Origin: Rhynchopus sp. YZ270_cl-10
Taxonomy: Eukaryota; Euglenozoa; Diplonemea; Diplonemida; Diplonemidae
NCBI GenBank assembly: GCA_964035575.1
Contig: OZ037891.1
Location: 806,001-870,000, forward strand
DNA: 64,000 nucleotides
Reading direction: 5' to 3'
In this document: positions 20,601 through 29,567 of the stretch, in pieces
Layout: every line of letters starts with the position of its first letter
Position numbering within the stretch: position 1 is the stretch's first letter
Notes under the pieces: generated by a model
What the model was told of the DNA's origin: nothing
Databases searched by the model: none
Seen by the model: the letters and a program-made list of their open reading frames with translations, nothing else
Program-made: the position numbers and the translations under genes

Positions 20601-21051
20601 GACAGAGGCGACCATTGGAGAGCGCACGGAGGTGGTGAAGATCGACAAGATGCTGCTGTCCATCAGCGAGATAGGCGGGCGTGGCGATGTCCTGAAGCAT
20701 TGGCGGAGCCACTCCAAGCATCTGCAGCTCATCCACAAGCTTGCCTTCTGTGTAGACGGTGCGAACCGGTCCCGTTTTGACCAGGCACGCATCTACCTGA
20801 AGGATGTGCTCCAAAGCAGGCATCTGAAAGACTGGCCGCTGCTCCTCATCATCAACAACCAAGCCGACACCTCCAACGAAGCGGAAATATGCAAAGCACT
20901 CAAAGTCGAGAAGTACTGCAAGTCCAACCGCCCCTACAAAGTCCTCACAACAAACGTCACCGGCGCCGCCCCCCTCACACCAGAAGTCTTTGCCGAGCTG
21001 CAAAAAGGCTTTGAATGGCTTGCAATGTCTGAAAAATCTAAATCCAGGTAA
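17694..21051 (+). CDS. PH domain - EF-hand-like - Arf-like GTPase protein (four exons)
   Basis: Exons are 17694-19540, 19666-19951, 20153-20254 and 20374-21051; all introns begin GTATG and end in AG, phases agree, and the product is 970 residues. Residues about 10-120 are a PH domain: KRWLVAS, LQLYKN and the C-terminal helix VRDEWLRVIREM with its conserved Trp. A long unrecognised middle follows, with a low-complexity Ser-rich end. Exon 3 encodes an EF-hand-like DPERTGKVRAEG. The last 190 residues are an Arf/ARL-type G domain: P-loop GLDNTGKS near 801, EIGGRGDVLKHW (the Arf GGQ region with Gln replaced by Arg), AFCVDGANRSRF, and NNQAD where Arf has NKQD. PH domains bind phosphoinositides or proteins at membranes. 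The altered switch and specificity motifs suggest weak or no GTP hydrolysis. Confidence 0.75.
20012..20106. mobile_element. Palindromic TACAAGAGGTAC mini-element inside an intron
   Basis: This 95-bp element lies wholly inside the second intron of the PH/GTPase gene. Its ends are inverted (CTGGGGCGAATACAAG and its complement), and each end carries the palindromic core AAGAGGTACCTCTT, intact at the right end and one base shorter at the left. A larger relative is at 38000-38420. Confidence 0.6.
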
Positions 21052-21337
21052 AAAAAAATATTATAAAATGTGCATAATCTTTGAACACAGTGTAGACGAT
21101 GTGCGAAACTACACGAAACAGATTATCGTTTCCGCCAAGGGGTGTTGGGAGGGGGCGGGGGAAAAAGCCCCAAATATGTGCTATATATTCGTGAGGCGAT
21201 ATTGTGGCCTCTCTCTTTGGGTGTAGTGTGTGGTGCTTCAGCACACACAAAAAAGTGATTTTTTTCCTCTCTGCCTTTTTGTGAGGGGAAAGTCTTTCAA
21301 AGTGTAGTCTGTATACTCAAACCCTCTAGCCTTCATA

Positions 21338-21658
21338 CCGCGATTGGAAATATTATGGACCGAATTAAGTACCAAATGTCCCGAAAAAATCTCTAGCGTA
21401 CCATAATTAATTCGGTCCAACAATAACCCGAACCAAATATTAATTCGATTCATATCGTTCTGGGCAAAAAAGTACTTGTCAAAAAAATAAGATTCGCCCT
21501 TTCCTCGGGGGACAAGTACAAAAAAAATTGCCCCCCAAAACATCATGAACCGAATTAAATACCAAATGAAACTCAAAAACCTCAAACGTACCATCATTAA
21601 TTCGGTCCATAATATTTTGTTTCTTTATTTATTCGGTCCATAATATTTCCAAACGCGG
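21338..21658. mobile_element. TA-flanked MITE-like element
   Basis: The 321-bp element has inverted ends CCGCGATTGGAAATATTATG and CCGCGTTTGGAAATATTATG (one mismatch), and the match continues as GACCGAAT. The dinucleotide TA lies outside both ends, as expected for Tc1/mariner-type insertion. The interior repeats ACCGAATTAA-type words in both orientations. There is no coding capacity. Confidence 0.65.
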
Positions 21659-21810
21659 TATAACAAACTTTCTCTCTCTCTCTCTTTAGACAATTCTATC
21701 TTTCTTTCAAAAAAAAAATCTACTCATTTTTTGTACAGAACCATTTTTTATATTTGATGATCTGGGGGTTCGACAACCTGCTGTTTGGGCCTTCAGTTTC
21801 CTTTATTTTT

Positions 21811-21933
21811 ATTCCTACGAAGCTTGCTTTTAAAGGAGAAATAGTATTACCGGTAGGGTCGCCAAATCATCCCTCAAATAGGAGGATTTTGTGCAATCAA
21901 CGAAACTTTACTTACCTACCCGATCCTACTATT
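21811..21933 (+). repeat. Dispersed repeat D, copy 1
   Basis: About 123 bp nearly identical to 45729-45854. Shared words are CGAAGCTTGCTTTTAAAGGA, GTATTACCGGTAGGGTCGCC, CCCTCAAATAGGAGGATT and ACCTACCCGATCCTACTATT. Confidence 0.85.
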
Positions 21934-22461
21934 TTGTTTTGTTCTTTTTTTTTTGACGATGTGTTAAAGAAATTGCGCGGAGTTCACACAGGGTGGTGTC
22001 TTCACGTTGATATTTTCTTTTTCTTCAGAAAACGTAAAAAAAAAATGAACAGATTGACTGACAGACCATCATTGAATACGTTACATCCTCACCAACACCG
22101 ACAATGCTTTTAACACAACTACTGCTCCACTTATTATTGTAGATATCCCCCTATTTGGTAAAGAAAAAAACGAGAGACTCCAGAATTTTCTAACACAGTT
22201 CCAGTATAAAGCGGAAAGAAATTAAAATGAAACAGTTGTGGTAGGGTGGGGGGATGGGATGGGATGGGGATGGGGAAGGGGTTTTTACGGTGGCTTGAGC
22301 CACATCTTTTTTATCTATTTTTTTTTGCTTTTTTTTTTTGTGCACAAGAGAGGCACATCCATCTTACAAAGCGTTTTTTTTGTTTTTTGTGGCTAACCAC
22401 GCGAGGCTCAGGATCATCTTACCAACTTTTCCTCTTGGTCCTCCTCGATGTACTGGTCACG

Positions 22462-22503
22462 CATCAAAGGGTACACAGTCACGAGAGGGCTTTGTATTTC
22501 AAG
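22462..22503 (+). repeat. Dispersed repeat B copy
   Basis: GGTACACAGTCACGAGAGGG and CTTTGTATTTCAAGTCAA match the family core. Confidence 0.75.
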
Positions 22504-22555
22504 TCAACTTATTTTTAGAGCACCCCCAGCAGACCTTCCCAGCAGACCACAGTCA

Positions 22556-22757
22556 CACATCAGCCTCTGTGGCTGATGTGAAAGGGTGAAAATGGGTTGG
22601 TGTGGCCACATTTCAGCCAGCTGATGTGCCACACCCACTTCCACATCAGCCACAGAGGCTGATGTGGACCGTGAGGGCAGGGCTCCTCTCTTCATAGTTA
22701 AAGTTCCCCTCCCGTATGGTGTGTTGTGTCCAGGCGTGCCTGAACACAACACACCAT
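22556..22757. repeat. Cluster of three strong hairpins
   Basis: 22556-22580 is CACATCAGCC, a TCTGT loop and the complement. 22641-22667 has the same stem with the loop region inverted. 22716-22757 is a nearly perfect 42-bp palindrome starting ATGGTGTGTTGTGT. All three would fold as RNA or as DNA cruciforms. Confidence 0.7.
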
Positions 22758-22761
22758 TTCA

Positions 22762-22880
22762 AGGCTTATTCTTAAATATTGGATTTTTTCCGAGAATTTT
22801 CAAAGCATCATGAGCAAATAAAACAGCGCATACTTTTTGAAAATCCAGGAAAAAAAAACAGACTATTTAGGAATAAGCCT
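22762..22880. mobile_element. Short MITE related to the 9.6-kb hAT-like element
   Basis: The inverted ends (AGGCTTATTCTTAAATA and AGGCTTATTCCTAAATA) resemble the CAGGCTATTTCCTAAAT ends of the 9628-10698 element. Flanks read CATTTCA on the left and CATTTTCA on the right, a possible worn 8-bp duplication. The element is about 119 bp with no coding capacity. Confidence 0.5.
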
Positions 22881-23032
22881 GCATTTTCATCGTTTTTCTC
22901 TTTTTTGTACATGTATTAAATTCGCTTCCCAATGTTCACATGACCCCCCCTTCTCCCCCCTGACCTGTGTGATGCAGGCAGAACAATAGAAATTTCAAAA
23001 GTAAAATCACAAAAAAAACATACAGTGGAGAT

Positions 23033-23090
23033 TGCACAAACTGTGGCAACACAACCGAGGCAACTACACTACTCTAACAATTTATCAAAA
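23033..23090 (+). repeat. Dispersed repeat E copy
   Basis: GTGGAGATTGCACAAACTGT, GGCAACACAACCGAGGCAAC and CAATTTATCAAAA match copies at 11572 and 39065. An A-rich tail follows, as in a retroposed short element. Confidence 0.8.
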
Positions 23091-23864
23091 ATAAAAAAAC
23101 AGTCAAGTTTTCAAACAAAGGCCTCGGACAACCATTGAGGACACGGCCCCTCTGATGCAAATGCAGTGGGTTTGTTGGCAGATCCTTTATCAAAAAGAGG
23201 GGCTCTATTTTGTGTTATCAAGGTTTCCCCTATTTTTCTTCCTTTTTACTTAATGAGGACATGAGCACAACAGACTTCGCGCCTCGAGCGATACGTATCC
23301 TCAGCAGTCTGCCTTTTGCCAGTGCAACGCAAAGACAAGGTAGGTGCCACGAATACGTTAGGTGGCTAAACAGAGAGCCTCAGGCTCATATCACAAAACC
23401 TTTTCCCCTGTGCACGGTGCACTTATCCTTTCATTTTTTTTTGTTCTTTTTTCACATTTTACTCAAAAGATCCTGTTAGTATCCGTCAACTCTATCCTTT
23501 TCTTAGATGACCTCCCCATGTATGTGGGTACCTATTTTCATCTTTCAAAGCTTTTCTCTAAGGCAACCGGTTTTGGGTTCCTTTTTCTCCACCTTTTTTG
23601 TTATGTATGCTACAGCCGTCTCCACGAGAAAGAGATTGCCAAAAAATTTCACAAAACCCAGCGTCTTCCCGCACAGATATCAAAAAGATGTGTGTACCAA
23701 GAGACATACTTCATCCACGCAACACCCTTTTCTTTGTATACCCATTCTTTTCTTCTGGCAGTTCTTGGTGGTTTTGATTATATTAGTCTTTTAGTTCGGT
23801 TTGTTGTGTGTTTTTTTGGTGCGTTCACAAGAGGCATTTCCACAACAACCATTTTTTTTTTCTT

Positions 23865-23909
23865 CAAGGTGACTAAACACAAGAGGCTTAGGTTCATCTT
23901 ATAAACTTT
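23865..23909 (+). repeat. Dispersed repeat C copy
   Basis: CAAGGTGACTAAACACAAGA and GGCTTAGGTTCATCTTATAA. Close copies are at 37352, 45522, 45858 and 46103. Confidence 0.8.
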
Positions 23910-24160
23910 GCTCTTTTCGTGGGTAAAAAAGGGTTGGTTTATTCTCATGAGGCATCTAGGAATCATGCACGCTAGCAAATCTGTCGTATTGCTCTTCCAA
24001 ATAGATGTCAAGATGTGTACCATTCAACTCTGAGGTACATTTCTTTTCCTCAAATTTTCTCTTTTTTTAAACCCACGATGGTCTAAAAAAAAAAGCGCGA
24101 TCTGAACGATATTTCTGGATAGTTGACATCAAAGTCAAAAAAATAAAGCGTTTTGTATAG

Positions 24161-24210
24161 TAGAGTTCATCCTCGGGTGTCTACACTAATACAACCAAAT
24201 TTTCAAATAA
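24161..24210 (+). repeat. Dispersed repeat F copy
   Basis: TAGAGTTCATCCTCGGGTGT, CTACACTAATACAACCAA and TTTTCAAATAA, with an A-rich tail. The second copy is at 39557-39608. Confidence 0.75.
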
Positions 24211-24528
24211 AACAAAACGTCAGAGAAAAGCCAAAATAATGACGTGGCGGGTAACAAAACTACACTATTTTTTACAAGAATAAACCCCCCCCTCCCCAAA
24301 ACTCCGACGGACTTTTGCTTAGCCCACCGGAGGCTCCAAATAGTGGCCTACGCCTGGGGGTGTTCCTTTTTCTTCACAACAGAGGAAAAAGAACCCCACC
24401 CTCTTCCCCTCTTCCTGTCTTCTCCCTTCCCCCTACATTCCCTTCATTATGAACAGTATTTTACAACAAAAAGACTCAAAACATTTTTTTTTTTCAATCA
24501 CACACGGTGCAGTCTGTCCTGGAAATGT

Positions 24529-24660
24529 CGGACCCTTTTGTCGGAGTCCGAGGGGGTCCGACAGTCGGACCCCCTGAGTCCGACAGTCGGACTCAGGGGT
24601 CCGACTGTCGGACTCACAGTCGGACCCCTGAGTCCGACTGCCGGACCCTGGGGTCCGACA
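24529..24660. repeat. Palindromic GTCCGACAGTCGGAC array, left
   Basis: This is a cluster of GTCCGA and TCGGAC half-sites, several joined as GTCCGACAGTCGGAC and spaced by CCCTGA or CTCAGG words. It encodes only artefactual frames. Confidence 0.85.
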
Positions 24661-24664
24661 GGCA

Positions 24665-24763
24665 CACCCAGGTGCCCAGGTGCCCAGGTACCCAGGTACC
24701 CAGGTACCCAGGTACCCAGGTACCCAGGTACCCAGGTCCAGGTCCAGGAACAGGTACCCAGGA
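24665..24763. repeat. Tandem GGTACCCA array, left
   Basis: About ten tandem copies of an 8-bp unit (GGTACCCA), with GGTGCCCA variants at the start and GGTCCA variants at the end. Confidence 0.9.
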
Positions 24764-26218
24764 ACAGGAAAAAAGTCGTGAAAGAGCAACCACAGCTCCA
24801 CATGACAAACACAAAAGTGTCCAGTCACGTGGGGCATTCATGCACTGAGGAGATAATGATCCAACAATTTACAAGAAAGATTACTTAACCTACTGCTGGA
24901 AATTGCCAGGTCGTAGTAACACACAAAGTGTGCCTCCGTTCGGGAAGACCGGATATTCTAGAGACCAGAAAGGCCTCAAGAATATCTTCCGGTAGTCAAG
25001 GTAGAACCGAGTGAACGGCCCAAGACCCCCGTGGAGAAGTTAAATGTTGTAATGCTATCAGGTAGAAACTGCGAACACTGTCTTACCCTCCTCAATGCAT
25101 GGTGGTTGATGTCTTCCACAACAAATTTCCTGTACCCAGGTACCCAAATTCCCAGACCCACGCAGTGGCACATGACCGCCAAGTGTGAGTGACCCACACA
25201 TGAGGGAATGCGACACTACGCAAAATTTACCACCAGACCCTGTCTTCGTGCACCTGAAGTACAACGCCGCAGACAGGCCAAACATGCGTTGGACTCAGAG
25301 GAATGCCCGCTGTGCAGGTATCAAACATGAGAACCAACTCCCAGCAACAAGGGGCGCCTTTTGGCGGGCGTTGTTGAGGGTGTTTGGGGTGCAAAGTTTT
25401 CCACAATTTTGATGCGCGGGTACAGAAGTGTTGTCTTGTTCTTTCATCTCTAGGAATGTAAATGTCAATCGCGTTTAACTACCACGAGGGCTTGTTTAGT
25501 GAACCCACGAGGGGTCGAAGGGGGTTGGTTATCCCATATCTATCAAAGGTTGTGTCGACCAGGCGAATCCACTATGTTACGCTGTACGTTGTTAAATCCG
25601 AAGAAATAACGCTTTAGCAGCCGCAGGAAGTTTGTTAAAAAGAGTGCCTCACGCTACACAAACCACCACCCGCGATTGACTTAGATGTTATAACAAAGAG
25701 AATTCAGAACAAAACAACACCCTGCCCCATACACACTAAATTGTCATGCTTCAAGAGCATGCCTGGGCCAAAATTACTGTGACAAAAAGGCAACAAGACC
25801 ACCCACAAGGAGTGTGAAATGTGCACTGGTTTTCTGGGGGAACGCAATATTTTCTTGTGCCTCGTCCTCCGCAAGCAGAGGACAGACTTTCCGGAAGGTT
25901 TCCAAAGTCGAATTTCTTGCACTAGCTATGCTCCCTGGGTTAAATGGCAATAGCAGTGACTGACAAAGTGTACCCATCCCCCTTCCACCCCAGATCTTAG
26001 TCCGCAAACTCAGAATGGATTGATGCGGGTGATACTCTTTGGATTTTGAGTTGCTGAATGTCGGAGACGCGGCGAGGCTTCTCATCACAATCGCAGATGC
26101 AGTTCAGATTTCACGATCCTGTGATGAGTGTAAATGTGGAGTGTGATTAATGAATGAAATGTATGGTGTAGAAACGCAGTTATCGGGAAAGGTGAGGTTA
26201 ATGTGGTAAAAAAAGGGG

Positions 26219-27075
26219 ATAAAACTCGTGTAATTTTGTGAATTCCCACAAAGGTGGGTGATAATGTGCCCTTTGTCACTCAATTGTAACCGAGAATGTA
26301 TGGGAGAATGAAATATTATTTCCCAACCCAACAACAACGATAAAGCGTGAAGACAATAAATGAAATCAAAGCGGAATAAATTTGAGGTTTTGTGAGGCAC
26401 TCAACGAGTGTGCCGGCTCTGTGGCGTCACGGAGCCACCAACACTCCCCAGTCATTTTTCCTGCGCTTCCAGGAAAACTCGCGTTTGCGACCAGGCCGAA
26501 ACGAAAAAATTTAATTCACAGCAAACAGGTGTGAGGGAGAAGAAAAGAAAGTGAACAAAAACGAAAAAACAATGTTTTTCTGAAATGTGATGTTGTTGGG
26601 GTGGGGAGAATAAAACAGTTCCAGAAAAGCTCCTGCGTCGGTTTTCTTTTGGTTAAAAAAATCACTCAGTAAAAAAAAGAACTTTTTCATCACTCCCCTC
26701 AAACACTGCCAAAACGAAGAAGGACAGGATGTATGACACTTACGGATACCAAGTCTCAGCGGGTATGAGAAGCAAGGAGGTGTACAAGAAGAAATGGGAC
26801 GAGTTCTTGCGGTTTTCAAACCTCGAGCGACTTGGTCCGCTTTGTATTGACACGGACCTCGACACCCCGACATGTACTGGCTTTTGAGAAAGGCAGTCGG
26901 TTCCTCGGTAGATTGCGTGCAAGTGAGGGAATATCCATCTGCTTGGAAGACGTCAAAACACCAAACATAGTATTTCGCGACATAAAGGGCAGATCAAATA
27001 CTCACTGCCTTACATTCTCGGTTACAATTGAGTGACACAAAGGGCATATAATCTGCAAAATTACACGAGTTTTAT
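26219..27075. mobile_element. Inverted-repeat element carrying a recombinase-like fragment
   Basis: The left arm (26219-26302) and right arm (27010-27075) are inverted copies. Both contain AAAACTCGTGTAATTTTG, TGCCCTTTGT and CACTCAATTGTAACCGAGAA. The element is about 850 bp. It encloses the short frame at 26729-26887. The target duplication is unclear because the outer flanks are AT-rich GTGAAATAA-type sequence. Confidence 0.6.
26729..26887 (+). pseudogene. Fragment resembling a tyrosine-recombinase N-terminal domain
   Basis: This 52-codon frame contains EVYKKKWDEFLRFSNLE. The pattern Tyr-x3-Trp-x2-Phe-x2-Phe is typical of the SAM-like DNA-binding domain that precedes the catalytic domain in Crypton-type and other tyrosine recombinases. 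The frame at 27389-27616 on the other strand has the same motif. No catalytic Arg...His-x-x-Arg...Tyr region is seen nearby, so this is a remnant or a captured piece. The assignment rests on pattern only. Confidence 0.4.
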
Positions 27076-27388
27076 TTCACTGAGTTAGATAATTATTATC
27101 TCATGAAATAAAGTGAACATTATTTCACGAGGTGGTGGGTGACTCAAACTGGGGCTCAACTTCACGAAGCGAGTGGAGTTCAGCATTTTGATTTCATGAG
27201 TGAAGTGAGTGTAATCATAAAAGTGATGTCACGAGCGATAGCGAGTGGGTATCACGTATTCCAGTTTGTGAATCACCCATCAGTTAAATAATGTTCACTT
27301 TAGTTTTCGATACGTAATTTTATACCACGCGTGAAAAACGTAAACAGGTGAAAAAGTGAGTGAAATAAGATTCGTTTTATTTCACGTT

Positions 27389-27616
27389 TTATTTCACGCA
27401 AATCGTGAAGGATTGGGTGGGGGAGTGAAATAAAAGATCACGGAGTGATCTGAAGGACACGACGTGTTCTTCCCTGGGCTCGTTCGCTCCTGAAAGTCTG
27501 TTGAAACGGAGGAAATCGTCCCATGTTTTCCTGTACTGCACACCACTGTTCATGTCGTCGAACAAGTTGTCATATGCATCCTCCATCTCCGCAAACTTGC
27601 GCGTGGGTTTAGGCAT
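27389..27616 (-). pseudogene. Second recombinase-like N-terminal fragment
   Basis: Taking the internal ATG at 27616, the frame is 75 residues. It has VQYRKTWDDFLRFNRLSG, homologous to EVYKKKWDEFLRFSNLE at 26729, followed by EPREEHVVSFRSLRDLL and SPTQSF. That order (W..F..F, then P-x-E...F, then SPT) is what I would expect of the N-terminal domain of a Crypton-like tyrosine recombinase. The catalytic part is missing. It lies among GTGAAATAA repeats. Confidence 0.45.
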
Positions 27617-27901
27617 GTGTGTAAGAGGCAATAAATAATCTGTAATTTGAAGTGTGGTAGTGTGAGGGGTGGAGCGTGGGCTCAACGTTCCACTGTTTAC
27701 ACCTATAAATACGTTTTTCACTTGTGGAATAAAATTACATATTGAGTGAAATAAGAACATTTTCTTGCACTTGCCACTAAAAAGGCACCCTCGTGACTCT
27801 CTCACTCTTATTCCCCTCGCTTCGCTCGGGAAATAACGCACTCGGGCACCTTTTTAGTGGCGCGTGAAATAAAATAGTTCTTATTTCACTCGAATAAATA
27901 G

Positions 27902-28207
27902 TTATTATCTCACGGGCAATAATGTTGTGCTGCGTTTTCGAAATTCCTACAGTATATTTGACAAATGATGTATGACCACCTAGTACGGGGCGTCAAGGTT
28001 GGGTATGGTGAACAGTTCCTCGAAGTCCTATGACTGCAACCCTTTTGGTTGCATGCGCAGATCTCCTCCACATTGCTTTTGCGCCTACTCTCGGCATGGG
28101 TTTTGTTTTGTTCTTTGTGTGCGGAGATAATGTCTACTGTATTTTGTGTAATCTCCAGGAAGGAATTTCGAAAACGCGGCTAAACATTATTACACAAGTG
28201 AGATAAA
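27902..28207. mobile_element. Inverted-repeat MITE with GCGTTTTCGAAATTCCT arms
   Basis: The arms at 27902-27948 and 28161-28207 are inverted copies: TTATCTCAC outermost, then AATAATGTT and GCGTTTTCGAAATTCCT. The roughly 210-bp interior has no frame. The outer ends merge with the surrounding GTGAAATAA sequence. Confidence 0.6.
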
Positions 28208-28615
28208 AAATTGTTGGCTCTCTCTCTGTTGTTTTGGCTTTTGTTTTTTTGTCTATTTGTGACGAGGCCTGGAACACCTGAACATAGGCATATCTGGAAA
28301 ATCTATCTGAGGTGTGGCAAATTAAATATATTCAAGCGTGTGGTTGAGGCGCACCTAAACATAAGTAAGTGCCAAGTCTGAACATTTATTTTCAGAGGCC
28401 TTAGTGAGGCTGTTTCGGCCTCGTTGCATTGTATCATGATGTAATAAGGTTCACATACTTTCGATTCAAAGAAGAGAAAGCACACAAGAAAATAAAATGC
28501 TGCAAACCACTGGGTGTGTTGTTTGCATCTACACAAGTAACTGAAAGTTAAACATTTACATACCTTGTCTTCCCCGTAGCCTCCGCCTTCGCTGCTGTCA
28601 AGCTGCCTTCTCTTG

Positions 28616-28747
28616 GTACCCAGTACCCAGTACCCAGTACCCAGTACCCAGTACCCAGTACCCAGTACCCAGTACCCAGTACCCAGTACCCAGTACCCAG
28701 TACCCAGTACCCAGTACCCAGTACCCAGTACCCAGTACCCAGTACCC
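28616..28747. repeat. Tandem 7-bp GTACCCA array, right
   Basis: About 19 uninterrupted copies of GTACCCA. Because 7 is not a multiple of 3, all frames repeat a 7-residue pattern (for example VLGTGYW on the minus strand), which produces misleading open frames. Confidence 0.95.
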
Positions 28748-29145
28748 AAATTGGTCGCCCCCTGGTTGGTCGAGAACCTAAAAATGCAAAAAAACGCAAA
28801 ATTCATGTGTTTTGACCATGTCTGGGTACACCAAATACACACCTCTGAACAAGCCTATACCCAGTAGTAGGCAACAAGCGCTATTTTTTGACCAAGAAAA
28901 AAAAAATCCCCCAAAAATTGGGTGTAGTAGGTCATAAAATGGCCCAAAAAATTCAAAGAAAACCTCAGATTGACCAAACAATGAAAAAAATTTTCAAGTC
29001 AAATTTTCAGCCAAAATACGGCTATTTTGGTAAAACCATGTGTACTGTAGTGGCTATACAAGGCGATTTTCGGCCAAAAAAATTTTTTTGGCCAAAAAAA
29101 AAATTTTTTTTTTCGGCCCAAAAAAAAAAAAAATTTTTTTTTTGG

Positions 29146-29274
29146 GTCCGACTGTCGGACCCCAGAGTCCGACAGTCGGACTCCAGAGTCCGTCTGTCGG
29201 ACTCCAGAGTCCGACAGACGGACCCCTGAGTCCGTCTGTCGGACTCAGGGGGTCCGACTGTCGGACTCAGGGGG
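29146..29274. repeat. Palindromic GTCCGACAGTCGGAC array, right
   Basis: Same half-sites as the left array, with GTCCGTCTGTCGGAC variants. It is preceded by A and T homopolymer runs (29080-29143). Confidence 0.85.
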
Positions 29275-29331
29275 TAAGTCCGTTATTTACACACTCCAAG
29301 CACGACAGACCGCACCGTGCACCAGAACCTT

Positions 29332-29413
29332 CACGACGGGACCCGGTGACAAGTGAAATGATATGTCATTTCACTTGTCATTTACTTGTCACTTGTCACT
29401 GGATCCCGTCGTG
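29332..29413. repeat. Strong hairpin upstream of the kinesin gene
   Basis: Two 25-base arms starting CACGACGGGACCCGGTGACA pair with two mismatches around a centre that is itself palindromic (GTGAAATGATATGTCATTTC and on). It lies 155 bases before the kinesin start. It could be a mini-element or a structured leader or terminator. Confidence 0.7.
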
Positions 29414-29567
29414 TTCCCATATCCCCACCCACCCCAATCGTGAACACCACTAACCACAATGCAAATTTCCCTCCACCATCACCACCATACAACTCTCCTC
29501 TACAGTACCCCCCCACCCACCCCTTCCCCCACCTCCCCCAAGACTGAATCTTTTTTAGTCTACAAAA

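Larger units (their letters stand above)
21659..24528. other. Repeat-rich spacer
   Basis: No gene is seen. It contains repeat D (21811-21933), degenerate repeat C (22390-22428), repeat B (22462-22503), a hairpin cluster (22556-22757), a short hAT-like MITE (22762-22880), repeat E (23033-23090), repeat C (23865-23909) and repeat F (24161-24210). The frames here encode Phe-, Lys- or Pro-rich artefacts. Confidence 0.55.
24529..29277. mobile_element. Composite repeat-bounded block, possible large mobile element
   Basis: Both edges carry a cluster of the palindrome GTCCGACAGTCGGAC (24529-24660 and 29146-29274). Just inside each lies an array based on GTACCCA (24665-24763, 8-bp unit; 28616-28747, 7-bp unit), so the order of parts is mirrored. 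Inside are at least two inverted-repeat elements, many GTGAAATAA words and two fragments resembling tyrosine-recombinase N-terminal domains. Dispersed repeats A to F are absent here, unlike the other spacers. Whether the block moved as a unit is inference; I saw no target duplication at its outer ends. Confidence 0.45.

Noticed and set aside
24244-24888. 214-codon plus frame and overlapping minus frames
   Set aside because: They are translations of the GTCCGA and GGTACCCA arrays and T-rich flanks.
25185-25412. 75-codon plus frame between the repeat arrays
   Set aside because: Composition is protein-like, but I found no motif, partner frame or homologous copy in the window to support it.
28303-28842. 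179-codon minus frame with VLGTGYW repeats
   Set aside because: It is created by the 7-bp GTACCCA array, which is open in several frames.
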